Shown here: positions 31,601 through 37,588 of the stretch, in pieces
Layout: each line of letters opens with the position of its first letter
Position numbering within the stretch: position 1 is the stretch's first letter
NCBI GenBank assembly: GCA_002309805.1
Contig: DBYJ01000031.1
Location: 1 to 60,560, forward strand
Length of the DNA: 60,560 nt
Direction of reading: 5' to 3'
Origin: Bacteroidales bacterium UBA1189
GTDB lineage: Bacteria > Bacteroidota > Bacteroidia > Bacteroidales > Bacteroidaceae
Notes under the pieces: model-generated
The model's database searches: none
The model's input: only the letters and a program-made list of their open reading frames with translations
Told to the model about the DNA's origin: nothing
Translations under genes and position numbers: made by a program

Positions 31601-31673
31601 CCTCTTAAAGGGTGTCTATGTGGTAAAGGCAAAAACCGACTCGGTACAGCAGGTGAAGACGGTTCGCAATTGA
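22638..31673 (+). CDS. Giant secreted surface protein B (3011 aa) with repeat-rich N-terminal extension
   Basis: The signal peptide spans residues 1-30 (ending QQSHA). Residues about 30-920 have no counterpart in giant A and hold roughly six degenerate beta-trefoil-like units; the clearest are YVYWNGTTLAYTTDASQAAK (566-585), YLMWNGTNGYTTTTNADEAT (701-720), YIYLDGTEFKTTADKSQATR (263-282) and YIAFDTTNNKYYITSDDTKA (843-862), several followed by GWHLxR. From about residue 930 to the end it aligns with all of giant A: FPQEFL, the jelly-roll end GGDYVLDDIWIFA near 1580, the DW-NW element near 2207, and a T9SS-like terminus (ITEVRVFDAGGRQVY, GVYVVKAKTDS). At 9 kb it is by far the longest gene here. 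The extension may bind glycans; that is inference from the trefoil-like pattern. Confidence 0.75.
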   Translation: MSLRLYFQHILRTLLCIGAMATLFCQQSHAVVIEGQEYFFIQFFNIDNENDSRFVRANWYNWPDPNGVALGTMQRSNEDGWQSDQVGFWRWEGENNDLLVNYYYNQPGVGRRYLCYNETDNIYFLTNNPDQAVPMETFTDAHGNLKLRRKNQTDFEMGFSAAVDGADIVDVPSRSESKYAIGTATTYTEALSYHNETFSEAFYIRFSSRNAFTVGSYPVATDNGVDQPLTMTIRGANLTEEDASNKLWQWVDGKYLRNLQEHYIYLDGTEFKTTADKSQATRFRIYYSDYARPKLRVLNADGTDRDLVARPQTVEDNDSKKVVPGSLIVSSENLNSMDDELELVDYYPTVNKPYFIRFVNQTYAAFIHELGYPDSYNGHAPALFESPGTTVGGTKINNNNMIAFTANMKSMTWTLESSDTEGNYYIKSGNDLYIGNTFQYSAWGNRNVYTVKPTKEATFIIRTRDVDHELALTDAANPTGVFEMENSSSHKYVFRSTTNLNVTNNNFRRVVLDFIRNDDPLPQDVPAMEDGHWYKLSFGGSLPQTLIRAHVGTDGYYTLEHDKGRYVYWNGTTLAYTTDASQAAKFEIRAERSGWHLERVTTDYVNVKVVIAEGNTFKEVYQNRNADNTKAASTYFTFEEDTSIPLDEVETQRPTMTTVLNESEWFMLYFHDTPICAKKVTYVGNDGGENRIYTFMYGGKYLMWNGTNGYTTTTNADEATQFVVTRELTGWHLSRLVGDFYGGATVATKGNAGNSSFKEVPVSISTYFGVDLIPSELEDGEKYVFYFKNNELRGMYDVEMEHGGDCDLMNLYPNYGGMAWTALDPEISGDDFYYRFKNEYNRYIAFDTTNNKYYITSDDTKAAHFTMTSSEYGYYLLHEGKVFLPKLYGSTTVPNSTYFIEKEFNNLSNSSNAELNEREWASIYFQKVTTNDAWYDEATKNSRVIHRPSYFQERANALGGAFPQEFLKPGSGLTNKALSGGGSVDVQNTPEYRLTRYVKQGEYVGLYITTSNGMAKTHHAAYQRWYLYDSETPLEHKYHMPFNNNNSFYYQNGLVMGNGLINDDGINLSKKTAADAYDMYVGLSLIGRLPTNEDSVTIACDFSYELQQNMTDMRFENGTATSMGEAGDLKEPTLSLRQIWKLVDAKVIADKIVSKTGDDDWLEERTIHFPSRTQGLSHEYIPIQNDLENYWFYKNYTGDPTQRIDENLVSMAQVDGTNFDKYYRIVLEKPNNIDINLENGGHFVQLSKETDNGMFMSNTSHKRRRHISFSYPSTREVPAGSKIVIKVFAKDADGNGNEYNVAKFTIIFDGGTETLPYMDIVGDTKRSPNALIGRCGNPKAHLNFDYPRTYGFTSPFQTTTEAMMAALPLEYSTTNYAYARRKGNIRLAAGWGSSGIGNTHSATASTNNNKTYIIRSINDYLSEQNTGIPYPNTNTNTTYDPGFLFVDASDMPGQVATVSFDGDFCEGSLLMCSGWMASLQGGFTITNGTINTSPGSVILTVMGRKPKGDGTYTEEEVYSFCPGQLPYHVRKADGSIIYPDGNKVFSNVGDFIWQQFYFEFYGNGSVEYYLKIDNNATSTDGGDYVLDDIWIFAVLPELETGSMLPLCGGELEMIRLENKYETLLNAVGIKEFDEENGEPEQTGYLNLTYIDWDRFVREFKEKVEAIDHTTYSKEEFLEKLEQEYFSDEIYEEDYRNVFDASLLKDDLDPTKVAYSCIKWSNKFDSDLHIPYTFDTFYNNSQDPESNINKVYYSTENGVRKLIFDGKMNISTFEYYHNYLLLAALSSVPYDNTYVSDFSHFFDVRSSCSTHTDLYMKPFIEVDGHVGVQDLNELSHCLNSIETLAVNLTVYRYDENDENAVDGYVVETPSDIYFDWWVGTKTVSGTVNNFLAQDNGKPHTDPDYFTLQHALKCLRYNYPNASILEGLAVPATNDEYSAYTLTADILQYLKDLVTPPDGSMPQLYLHSQTVNVMLDEENFKIEEEEDGDYIYICAMPIELDINSGHEQYYYSCSEPQPIKVKVEGVAPHIDLGFADKKYPDQLDLLSVRLAKSQFEMVNIRNAEDPSNPSCLHIPLRNVMSPSANAIGIKNVGIRNDGVNGDVILLTATTDTEMESYLLSHYNDYVAYNEMNGVKVGTITYLYGTNGNTEEKPSETLAFYFDADFKVREGYSYTLKFPFTERFADDAEVSTQCDGYGAFIIKIVPDYEVWTEGTGNIDWSNDNNWRRASREELYADNGTTLKESYLDNGHVNNNGQIVEPASNDDGTPHVNYITAEDRQRMQGFAPLYCTNILMLDKETADAPELYDDGPEVINGEETGFPALHTTASPMIRYDFQGHEWPNMKDENGNPILTNNEDNPYDANKKVRKAGDIVTELYSTNQCGGIVFQSETELVNAHLLNYSKAWVEIALPNDKWHLVSSPLQGTISGEMYAPTWSGQQETTYFEPINFDDASIPMKTINGVSYPDGRKYDRFAPAVYQRQWDKARAVLYERGAAWSVDDADQAAENDHSEGGQWSGDGQGYSWTNNSDEYLNRLVYKPFDVSKVNVAVRGSWSGAHNDHTVPYDNGGFSVMSINNLKEHNSNTETIIRLPKDDQYYDIWDWGKDYKIQRRVRVYIDDGREWPENLGELVQDAMGNYPGLTDPDAYMPNETNVITLENRGRLRSDVFASDLEAEYAVTLKNEGKGSMGYFLASNPFICGLDMEKFFVENADSVYPYYLVMKGSNIDPQMPELNPTDWKWTDMTYAGQTDGTNFVGNAVVPPRYAFFLKKKDNAAVDMSTLTLKYTADMMVSTPKTTENHQGGGAPNLRIRAERDGNTSEATVMLSPDASNSFLPEEDLETFVVSDISSKIPVIYTLTGCMATSINRIHDFMVLPIGIESNSDELVNVTFEGVENLGDSLMLYDAQTDELLPLQSGMKTRMPGRTQNRFYIVKEANLQEAIEESNLRIYASDGKITVVSSTNQPITEVRVFDAGGRQVYEATPNRAKYRFSLLKGVYVVKAKTDSVQQVKTVRN

Positions 31674-31692
31674 GCAATCGTTTTTAAGTAGC

Positions 31693-31723
31693 AATGGGAG
31701 GGTGTTTTCTACGCCCTCCCATT
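31693..31723 (+). terminator. Hairpin at the end of the fimbrial operon
   Basis: A perfect 10-bp stem (31693-31702 AATGGGAGGG with 31714-31723) starts 19 nt after the giant B stop. The T-tract behind it is poor (ATTGCTTTAT), so termination may be incomplete or depend on other factors. Confidence 0.65.
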
Positions 31724-31813
31724 ATTGCTTTATCTGATATTCCGCAATACTACCTCTAACGATTATCCCGCAAGTCGCAATCGAAGACTTAAAAACGTCA
31801 GACGCTGGAAAAA

Positions 31814-31870
31814 TTCCAGCTGGTGGAATTTAAATTCCATTTGATGGAACTTTTTTTCCATTTGATGGAA
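31814..31870. repeat. Palindrome array B, 21-bp period, three units
   Basis: Three 15-bp units TTCCAnnnnnTGGAA start at 31814, 31835 and 31856, an exact 21-bp spacing, with 6-bp spacers. Overlapping palindromes 31805-31819 and 31824-31839 (16 bp, perfect) arise between units. A decayed unit may follow near 31876. The array lies between convergent genes, after the fimbrial operon. Confidence 0.9.
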
Positions 31871-31971
31871 TTTCGTTGGAGGTTGGGAATATTTGTACGT
31901 TTGATGAGGTGAACGTAGCTGTCTCCCTTTTTTGTACTGAGAACAATGGTGTGGGAAAAAAGTTTTTTTAT

Positions 31972-32039
31972 TCCTTCATTTCCTTCAATCCTTCAAACTT
32001 GTTATTTATAAGGATGTTGCGAGTGAAGGAAATGAAGGA
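31972..32039. repeat. Long inverted repeat, 16-bp perfect arms
   Basis: TCCTTCATTTCCTTCA at 31972-31987 is the exact reverse complement of 32024-32039, with a 36-nt loop. Each arm is itself built from 8-base words (CCTTCATT, CCTTCAAT). On the minus strand the left flank becomes T-rich (TAAAAAAACTTTTTTC), so it may serve as terminator for the gene ending at 32115. Apart from this, arrays and the hairpin, I see no gene in 31674-32114. Confidence 0.7.
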
Positions 32040-32114
32040 TAATGAAGGAGAAATGGCGTTTCCTGCACTTTTATATAGAAAGAAGGATGGAGAACAGATC
32101 TTGCGGTAACCGAA

Positions 32115-32627
32115 TTACTTCTTGATGGTTTGTAACTCTGCCTGCAACGTTTCGCAAGTAGGTAAGACCTCGTCGGTATGGATATAGCGGATGATACCCT
32201 TGCTGTCGCTGATATAGATGCGAGGGATGCGGGACGTGGCAAAGAGATGGTAAATTGTACGATCAGACTGCGGGGAATAGAGCATATTAAGCCCTTGGGA
32301 CTGCCAGTACTTTTCAATTTCGGCTTTCCCCTGTGCACGGGAGATAAGGAGGATGGGTGTCGAAGTGCGGTCGGTGGCATCCCATAAACGTTGCAGCTCA
32401 GGAAGCTCTTTCTGACAGTCAGGGCAAGCCGTGGAGAAGAAGACAATGACAGACGAATGCCCAAAAAGGTCAGATGATGCAACGGAGGTTCCATCGTTCA
32501 TTGTCACCACGAAAGATGGCAGAGCATCACCCACGCCAAGGTTCGCACCTTCGTCCTCGTCAGGGTTATTACTCATGCAGGCCATGCACAAAGAAACCAG
32601 CATCCCTATGAAAAAATACTTTCTCAT
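32115..32627 (-). CDS. TlpA-like thioredoxin-fold lipoprotein
   Basis: The product is 170 aa from ATG 32627. That start gives MRKYFFIGMLVSLCMAC, a lipobox with Cys17; the frame is open for 23 more codons upstream, but those run into the dnaK terminator region and lack signal character. The thioredoxin fold shows IVFFSTACPDCQKELPEL with active-site Cys68-Pro-Asp-Cys71 and a cis-Pro loop TSRIPRIYISD. The family transfers electrons to or from proteins in the periplasm; a lipid anchor places this one at a membrane surface. The CPDC pair is less usual than the CxPC of classical TlpA/ResA, so the direction of redox flow is open. It lies after dnaK on the same strand but is separated by a terminator. 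Confidence 0.85.
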   Translation of the reverse strand: MRKYFFIGMLVSLCMACMSNNPDEDEGANLGVGDALPSFVVTMNDGTSVASSDLFGHSSVIVFFSTACPDCQKELPELQRLWDATDRTSTPILLISRAQGKAEIEKYWQSQGLNMLYSPQSDRTIYHLFATSRIPRIYISDSKGIIRYIHTDEVLPTCETLQAELQTIKK

Positions 32628-32710
32628 TTTAATTCTAATTTGCTGCAAAACTACTCCAAAAAACGCAATAAAACAAGAGAAAAGAAAAAAACGCAACTAT
32701 TACAAAACAA

Positions 32711-32741
32711 AAACCCGTGCAACATGTCGCTACACGGGTTT
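32711..32741 (-). terminator. Terminator of dnaK
   Basis: Nine perfect pairs join 32711-32719 (AAACCCGTG) to 32733-32741. Read on the minus strand the hairpin is followed by TTGTTTTG, in the right place just after the dnaK stop at 32774. Confidence 0.85.
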
Positions 32742-32773
32742 GAATGTCAACAATTATTGTTGCTTTTCTACCA

Positions 32774-34699
32774 TTACTTTACCTCCTCGAAGTCGGCGTC
32801 TTGGATGTTTTCGTCCTTGTTGTCGGAGGAGCCGGAGCTTTGGTTGGTGGACTGCTGGCTGTAGTCGGCACCTCCCTGCGGGCCTTGCTGAGCACCGCTT
32901 TGGGCGTACATGTCGGCACTGGCGGTTTGGAAGGCAGTCTCAAGTTCCTTCTGAGCGGCTTCGCAGGCAGCGATGTCCTGAGCCTTGTGGGCGTCTTTCA
33001 GCTTTTGCAGAGCGGCCTCGATGGGAGCTTTCTTGTCGGCAGGAATCTTGTCACCCAGCTCGCTAAGTTGCTGCTCGGTGGTGAAGATGATGCTGTCGGC
33101 TTGATTTAGTTTGTCCACACGCTCACGTTCCTTAGCATCGGCAGCGGCGTTAGCCTGAGCCTCGGCTTTCATGCGCTCAATCTCCTCCTTACTTAAGCCT
33201 GAACTTGCCTCGATGCGGATGGTCTGCTCCTTGCCTGTAGCCTTATCCTTGGCACTCACCTTGAGGATACCATTCGCATCAATATCGAAGGTGACCTCAA
33301 TCTGCGGCACGCCACGACGGGCGGGGGCAATGCCAGCGAGGTTGAACTGGCCGATACTCTTGTTCTGGGCTGCCATAGGACGCTCACCCTGCAGGACATG
33401 GATGGTGACCTCGGGCTGGTTGTCTTGGGCCGTGGAGAAGATCTGACTCTTCTTGCATGGGATGGTGGTGTTAGCGTCAATCAACTTGGTCATGACACCA
33501 CCGAGGGTCTCGATACCCAGCGTAAGCGGGGTGACATCGAGGAGGACGATGTCCTGTCCCATTTCCTGATTAAGGATAGCGCCCTGAATGCTGGCGCCTA
33601 CAGCAACAACCTCGTCAGGATTAACACCCTTTGACGGCGTCTTGCCGAAGAAGTTCTCCACTAATTGCTGAATAGCAGGGATACGGCTGGAACCACCCAC
33701 AAGGATAACCTCGTCAATGTCGCTGTTGCTCAGCTTTGCGTCAGCCATGGCCTTGCGGCAAGGCTCCAAGCAAGCCTGAATGAGGTTGTGGCAAAGGCCC
33801 TCGAACTTAGCACGAGTCAGCGTCTTTACAAGGTGACGGGGTACACCGCCGACGGGCATGATGTACGGCAGGTTGATTTCGGTGCTTGTAGAGCTGGAAA
33901 GCTCAATCTTTGCCTTTTCGGCAGCTTCCTTCAGACGCTGCAGGGCCATCGGGTCAGCAGTCAAGTCAGCACCCTCATCGTTCTTGAACTCCTGCACCAG
34001 CCAGTCAATGATAGCCTGGTCGAAGTCATCGCCGCCGAGGTGGGTGTCGCCGTTCGTACTCAAAACCTCAAAAACACCACCGCCGAACTCCAGGATGGAG
34101 ATATCGAACGTACCACCACCAAGGTCGAAGACGGCAATCTTCATATCCTTATTAGCCTTGTCGACGCCATAAGCCAGAGCCGCAGCTGTAGGCTCATTGA
34201 CGATACGACGCACGTTCAGTCCGGCAATCTGCCCGGCTTCCTTCGTAGCCTGACGTTGGCTGTCGCTGAAGTACGCAGGCACGGTGATGACGGCATCCGT
34301 TACCTCCTGACCCAGATAGTCCTCAGCCGTCTTCTTCATCTTCTGAAGAATCATAGCGCTGATTTCCTGAGCCGTGTAAAGATGTCCATCAATGTCAACA
34401 CGCGGCATGTTGTTATCGCCACGGACGACAGGATAAGGCACACGGGCAATTTCCTTCTGCACCTGATCCCAGTTCTCACCCATGAAGCGCTTGATGGAGA
34501 ATATCGTTCGCTTCGGGTTCGTGATAGCCTGACGCTTGGCGGGGTCGCCCACCTTACGCTCTCCACCATCGACAAATGCCACGATGGACGGCGTTGTGCG
34601 CTTGCCTTCCGAGTTGGCAATCACAGTCGGTTCGTTACCTTCGAAAACGGAAACACACGAGTTCGTAGTTCCTAAGTCAATTCCAATAATCTTTCCCAT
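32774..34699 (-). CDS. dnaK: Chaperone protein DnaK (Hsp70)
   Basis: The product is 641 aa, the usual DnaK length. The N-terminus IIGIDLGTTNSCVSVFEG is the phosphate-1 loop of the actin-like ATPase. Other family marks are AVFDLGGGTFDISILEFG, VNEPTAAALAYG and ILVGGSSRIPAIQQLV. The linker IVLLDVTPLTLGIETLGG leads to the substrate-binding beta domain, followed by a helical lid and a flexible Gln/Ser-rich tail that ends in EEVK. It folds and refolds cytosolic proteins with DnaJ and GrpE; neither gene is adjacent here. recA is divergent, 262 bp away. I see no TAnnTTTG box in the leader, so heat control may use another element. Confidence 0.98.
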   Translation of the reverse strand: MGKIIGIDLGTTNSCVSVFEGNEPTVIANSEGKRTTPSIVAFVDGGERKVGDPAKRQAITNPKRTIFSIKRFMGENWDQVQKEIARVPYPVVRGDNNMPRVDIDGHLYTAQEISAMILQKMKKTAEDYLGQEVTDAVITVPAYFSDSQRQATKEAGQIAGLNVRRIVNEPTAAALAYGVDKANKDMKIAVFDLGGGTFDISILEFGGGVFEVLSTNGDTHLGGDDFDQAIIDWLVQEFKNDEGADLTADPMALQRLKEAAEKAKIELSSSTSTEINLPYIMPVGGVPRHLVKTLTRAKFEGLCHNLIQACLEPCRKAMADAKLSNSDIDEVILVGGSSRIPAIQQLVENFFGKTPSKGVNPDEVVAVGASIQGAILNQEMGQDIVLLDVTPLTLGIETLGGVMTKLIDANTTIPCKKSQIFSTAQDNQPEVTIHVLQGERPMAAQNKSIGQFNLAGIAPARRGVPQIEVTFDIDANGILKVSAKDKATGKEQTIRIEASSGLSKEEIERMKAEAQANAAADAKERERVDKLNQADSIIFTTEQQLSELGDKIPADKKAPIEAALQKLKDAHKAQDIAACEAAQKELETAFQTASADMYAQSGAQQGPQGGADYSQQSTNQSSGSSDNKDENIQDADFEEVK

Positions 34700-34899
34700 A
34701 GTTGTATGTTTTTAATTTGTTAATAATCTTGTTCAGGCTGCCGGGATAAACACGGCAATCCGTTCGAGGATGTGCAAAGCTCGTGCCACGTCATGGACAG
34801 AGGGCATGGTGCCGTTTTCTGCCACGAAAAAACTGCCAAACGCTCCTTTTTTGTCAGTTTGTCTGTCATTCTTTAGTTTTCAAAAAAAAGACGTTTTTC

Positions 34900-34930
34900 T
34901 TGTTTTTCCCCTCGGCTTGCATTATCTTTG
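34900..34930 (+). promoter_or_regulatory. recA promoter
   Basis: TTG at 34900-34902 and TATCTTTG at 34923-34930 are separated by 20 nt, the Bacteroidetes housekeeping spacing. The start of recA is 31 nt further on. I see no obvious SOS box. Confidence 0.8.
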
Positions 34931-34961
34931 CCCTCAAAATTCATCAATACCTTATTATATT

Positions 34962-35987
34962 ATGGCAAAGAAAAGCGAAGAAGAAATAACTAGCGACATT
35001 CGAAATGAGAAGTTAAAAGCATTGCAGGCCGCTGTAGCAAAAATCGAAAAGGATTTTGGAAAAGGCTCCATCATGAAAATGGGAGAGGAGAAAATAGATA
35101 ATATCGATGTCATCCCTACGGGTTCCATTTCCCTAAACCATGCCCTTGGCGTAGGTGGCTACCCTAAAGGACGCATTATCGAAATCTTCGGACCCGAATC
35201 ATCAGGTAAGACGACATTGGCTATCCATGCCATTGCCGAGGCTCAAAAGCAGGGTGGTGTTGCGGCATTTATTGATGCTGAGCATGCCTTCGACCGTTTT
35301 TATGCTGCAAACTTGGGCGTTGATATCGAAAACCTTTACATGTCTCAACCCGATAACGGCGAGCAGGCTCTTGATATTGCTGATCAGCTTATTCGTTCCA
35401 GCGCGATTGATATCATCGTTATTGACTCCGTTGCGGCACTCACGCCCAAGGCGGAAATTGAAGGTGACATGGGCGAAAACAAGGTAGGCCTTCAGGCTCG
35501 ACTGATGTCACAAGCCATGCGCAAGCTTACGAGCACCATCAGCCGTACTAAAACCACCTGCATTTTCATCAATCAGCTTCGCGAGAAAATTGGTGTCATG
35601 TTCGGCAATCCTGAGACAACTACGGGCGGTAACGCCTTGAAATTCTACTCCAGCGTTCGACTTGACATCCGTAAGGTTTCTCCTATCAAGGATGGAGACA
35701 ATGTTATTGGAAATCAAGTGCGTGTCAAAGTTGTCAAGAATAAGGTTGCTCCTCCCTTCCGTCGCGCTGAGTTCGACATCATGTTTGGTACAGGTATCAG
35801 TCGTTCAGGTGAAATCCTTGATTTGGCTATCGATTTGGGAGTCATCAAGAAGAGTGGCAGTTGGTTCAGCTATGGCGATACCAATCTTGCTCAAGGACGC
35901 GATGCCTGCAAAAAAGTCATCGAAGACAATCCCGAATTGGCAGAAGAACTTGAGAACCGCATCAACGAAGCCTTCGAAAAGAAATAA
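34962..35987 (+). CDS. recA: Recombinase RecA
   Basis: The product is 341 aa. The frame is open back to 34770, but the promoter at 34900-34930 and family alignment put the start at ATG 34962 (MAKKSEEEIT). Walker A is GPESSGKTT (77-85). Further marks are IDAEHAFD, IIVIDSVAALTPKAEIEGDM (Walker B region), FINQLREKIGVMFGNPETTT (loop L2) and GGNALKFYSSVRLDIRK. It forms ATP-dependent filaments on single-stranded DNA for recombination and repair. One detail: the common AEHALD is AEHAFD here. The gene has its own promoter and a hairpin after the stop. Confidence 0.98.
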   Translation: MAKKSEEEITSDIRNEKLKALQAAVAKIEKDFGKGSIMKMGEEKIDNIDVIPTGSISLNHALGVGGYPKGRIIEIFGPESSGKTTLAIHAIAEAQKQGGVAAFIDAEHAFDRFYAANLGVDIENLYMSQPDNGEQALDIADQLIRSSAIDIIVIDSVAALTPKAEIEGDMGENKVGLQARLMSQAMRKLTSTISRTKTTCIFINQLREKIGVMFGNPETTTGGNALKFYSSVRLDIRKVSPIKDGDNVIGNQVRVKVVKNKVAPPFRRAEFDIMFGTGISRSGEILDLAIDLGVIKKSGSWFSYGDTNLAQGRDACKKVIEDNPELAEELENRINEAFEKK

Positions 35988-36027
35988 AAAACTATTCGCC
36001 GTAGTCTGAAGTTTTTCAGAAAAAAAT

Positions 36028-36062
36028 GCTATCCCCGTAGCTCTTTGAGATGTGGGGATAGC
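36028..36062. terminator. Hairpin between recA and xylA
   Basis: A perfect 9-bp stem joins 36028-36036 (GCTATCCCC) to 36054-36062. In the recA direction the tail GTTTAACG is weak; in the xylA direction the following sequence is ATTTTTTTCTG, which is strong. Array C starts inside its right arm. Confidence 0.75.
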
Positions 36063-36135
36063 GTTTAACGTTATGCCGACAACGTTTAACGCTGTTCGCG
36101 TAGCGTTAAACGCTGTAAGTTCAGAGTTAAACTCT
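36060..36135. repeat. Palindrome array C, 21-bp period, four units
   Basis: Units of 13 bp start at 36060 (AGCGTTTAACGTT), 36081 (AACGTTTAACGCT), 36102 (AGCGTTAAACGCT) and 36123 (AGAGTTAAACTCT), exactly 21 bp apart, with 8-bp spacers. The last two are perfect odd palindromes and the first two near-perfect. Units 2 and 3 also pair with each other over 11 bp. A further 12-bp palindrome at 36142-36153 lies close to where a fifth unit would fall. Confidence 0.92.
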
Positions 36136-36181
36136 GTAGATGTTTTATAAAACGTAGGTAATTCTGCGCATGATAAAAAAA

Positions 36182-36211
36182 ATATTAGCGGTTAGATCTA
36201 ACCGCTAATAT
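36182..36211 (-). terminator. Terminator of the xylBA unit, a 30-bp perfect palindrome
   Basis: Positions 36182-36211 form a perfect 30-bp palindrome centred on AGATCT. On the minus strand it is followed by a run of T (from the plus-strand ATAAAAAAAA), 28 nt after the xylA stop. Confidence 0.85.
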
Positions 36212-36239
36212 GATAATTAGGAATGAATAATCCGACTGC

Positions 36240-37553
36240 TTAGCAGTACATGGCGACGATAGCCTCGTAGAGCTCCTGCTTGCCGGAGGTCTGCTTGGGC
36301 TCGCCGACCTTCTTGCCGTAGGCGTAGGCATCTTCGAGGGTCATCTTGCCTTCTTCAAACTGCTTGCCGAGGCCGCTGTCGAAGCTGGCGTAGCGCTCCT
36401 TGAGCATCTTGGGCAGCGGGCTTTCCTCAAGTATGGCTGCTGCGGAGAGCAGGGCGCGGGCCATGACATCCATGCCGGCAATGTGGGCGATGAAGATATC
36501 CTCGGGGTCGGTGCTGTTGCGACGGGTCTTGGCATCGAAGTTGGTACCACCGTTGCCGAATCCTCCGTTGCGGATAATCTGCATCATGGCCTGTGTGAGT
36601 TCGAAGTTGTCGATGGGGAACTGGTCGGTGTCCCAGCCGTTCTGGTAGTCACCACGGTTGGCATCGATGGAGCCGAGCATACCGGCATCGACGGCGCAAG
36701 CGAGTTCGTGCTCAAAAGTATGTCCTGCCAAGGTGGCGTGGTTGACCTCAATGTTAACCTTGAAATCCTTGTCAAGTCCGTGGGCGCGGAGGAAGCCGAT
36801 GACGGTTTCAGTATCGACATCGTATTGGTGCTTGCTGGGTTCGCATGGTTTGGGCTCGATGAGGAATGTACCCTTAAATCCCTTGGCGCGGGCGTAGTCG
36901 CGTGCCATGGTGAGCATGGTGGCCATGTGCTCCTTCTCGCGGCGCTGGTCGGTGTTGAGCAGGCTCATGTAACCTTCACGACCACCCCAGAAGACGTAGT
37001 TGGTGCCGCCGAGTTCAATGGTAGCGTCGATGGCATTCTTAATCTGGACGATGGCGCGAGCCACGACGTCGAAGTCAGGGTTGGTAGAGGCGCCATTCAT
37101 GTAGCGCTTGTTGCCGAAGACGTTAGCGGTACCCCAGAGGAGCTTGATGCCGGTCTCAGCCTGCTTCTGCTTCAGGTAAGCAACGACCTCCTTAAGGTTC
37201 TTCTCATACTCGTCGACGGTAGGTGCTTCCTGTACGAGGTCGACATCGTGGAAACAATAGTACTCGATGCCGAGTTTCTGCATAATCTCAAAGCCTGCGT
37301 CGGCTTTGTCCTTTGCTGCTAGGACGGGATCTTTGGCAGCATTCCACGGGAAGGTCTTGGTGCCAGGGCCGAACTGGTCGGCACCCTCGGCGCAAAGCGT
37401 GTGCCACCAGCACATGGCAAACTTGAGCCATTCGCTCATCTTCTTGCCCATCACAACACGGTCGGCGTCATAATAGTGATAAGCCAGCGGATTCTTACTC
37501 TCTTTTCCTTCAAACTTGATTTTCCCGATTTCAGGGAAGTACTGTTTTGACAT
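36240..37553 (-). CDS. xylA: Xylose isomerase, class II
   Basis: The product is 437 aa from ATG 37553 (MSKQYFPEIGKIKFEG), the standard Bacteroidales XylA start; an upstream in-frame ATG only adds AT-rich spacer. Class II marks are the long N-terminus, FHDVDL (101-106, with active His102 and Asp105), WGGREGY (189-195), EPKP (233-236, metal Glu and Lys), NHATLAGHTFEHE (271-283) and SIDANRGD (295-302). It converts D-xylose to D-xylulose in the cytosol with two divalent metal ions. It is the second gene after xylulokinase (35-bp gap) and ends in a strong palindromic terminator. Confidence 0.97.
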   Translation of the reverse strand: MSKQYFPEIGKIKFEGKESKNPLAYHYYDADRVVMGKKMSEWLKFAMCWWHTLCAEGADQFGPGTKTFPWNAAKDPVLAAKDKADAGFEIMQKLGIEYYCFHDVDLVQEAPTVDEYEKNLKEVVAYLKQKQAETGIKLLWGTANVFGNKRYMNGASTNPDFDVVARAIVQIKNAIDATIELGGTNYVFWGGREGYMSLLNTDQRREKEHMATMLTMARDYARAKGFKGTFLIEPKPCEPSKHQYDVDTETVIGFLRAHGLDKDFKVNIEVNHATLAGHTFEHELACAVDAGMLGSIDANRGDYQNGWDTDQFPIDNFELTQAMMQIIRNGGFGNGGTNFDAKTRRNSTDPEDIFIAHIAGMDVMARALLSAAAILEESPLPKMLKERYASFDSGLGKQFEEGKMTLEDAYAYGKKVGEPKQTSGKQELYEAIVAMYC

Positions 37554-37588
37554 AAGGCAATTTGATTTATAATTTGACAATTTACAAT

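Noticed and set aside
14789..31673. Giant proteins as non-ribosomal synthetases or polyketide synthases
   Set aside because: They have signal peptides, no carrier, adenylation or ketosynthase motifs, and a T9SS-like end.
31876..32109. A 77-codon plus-strand frame after the fimbrial operon
   Set aside because: It runs across the long inverted repeat and its peptide is coded by the repeat words; there is no promoter or family resemblance.
33665..34675. A 336-codon plus-strand open frame opposite dnaK
   Set aside because: Antisense to conserved DnaK; no signal, domain or promoter supports it.
34770..34961. A 64-codon N-terminal extension of recA
   Set aside because: The promoter at 34900-34930 lies inside it, and RecA proteins start at the MAKKSEEE position.
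36483..37322. A 279-codon plus-strand open frame opposite xylA
   Set aside because: Antisense to xylA motifs; composition is that of a shadow frame.
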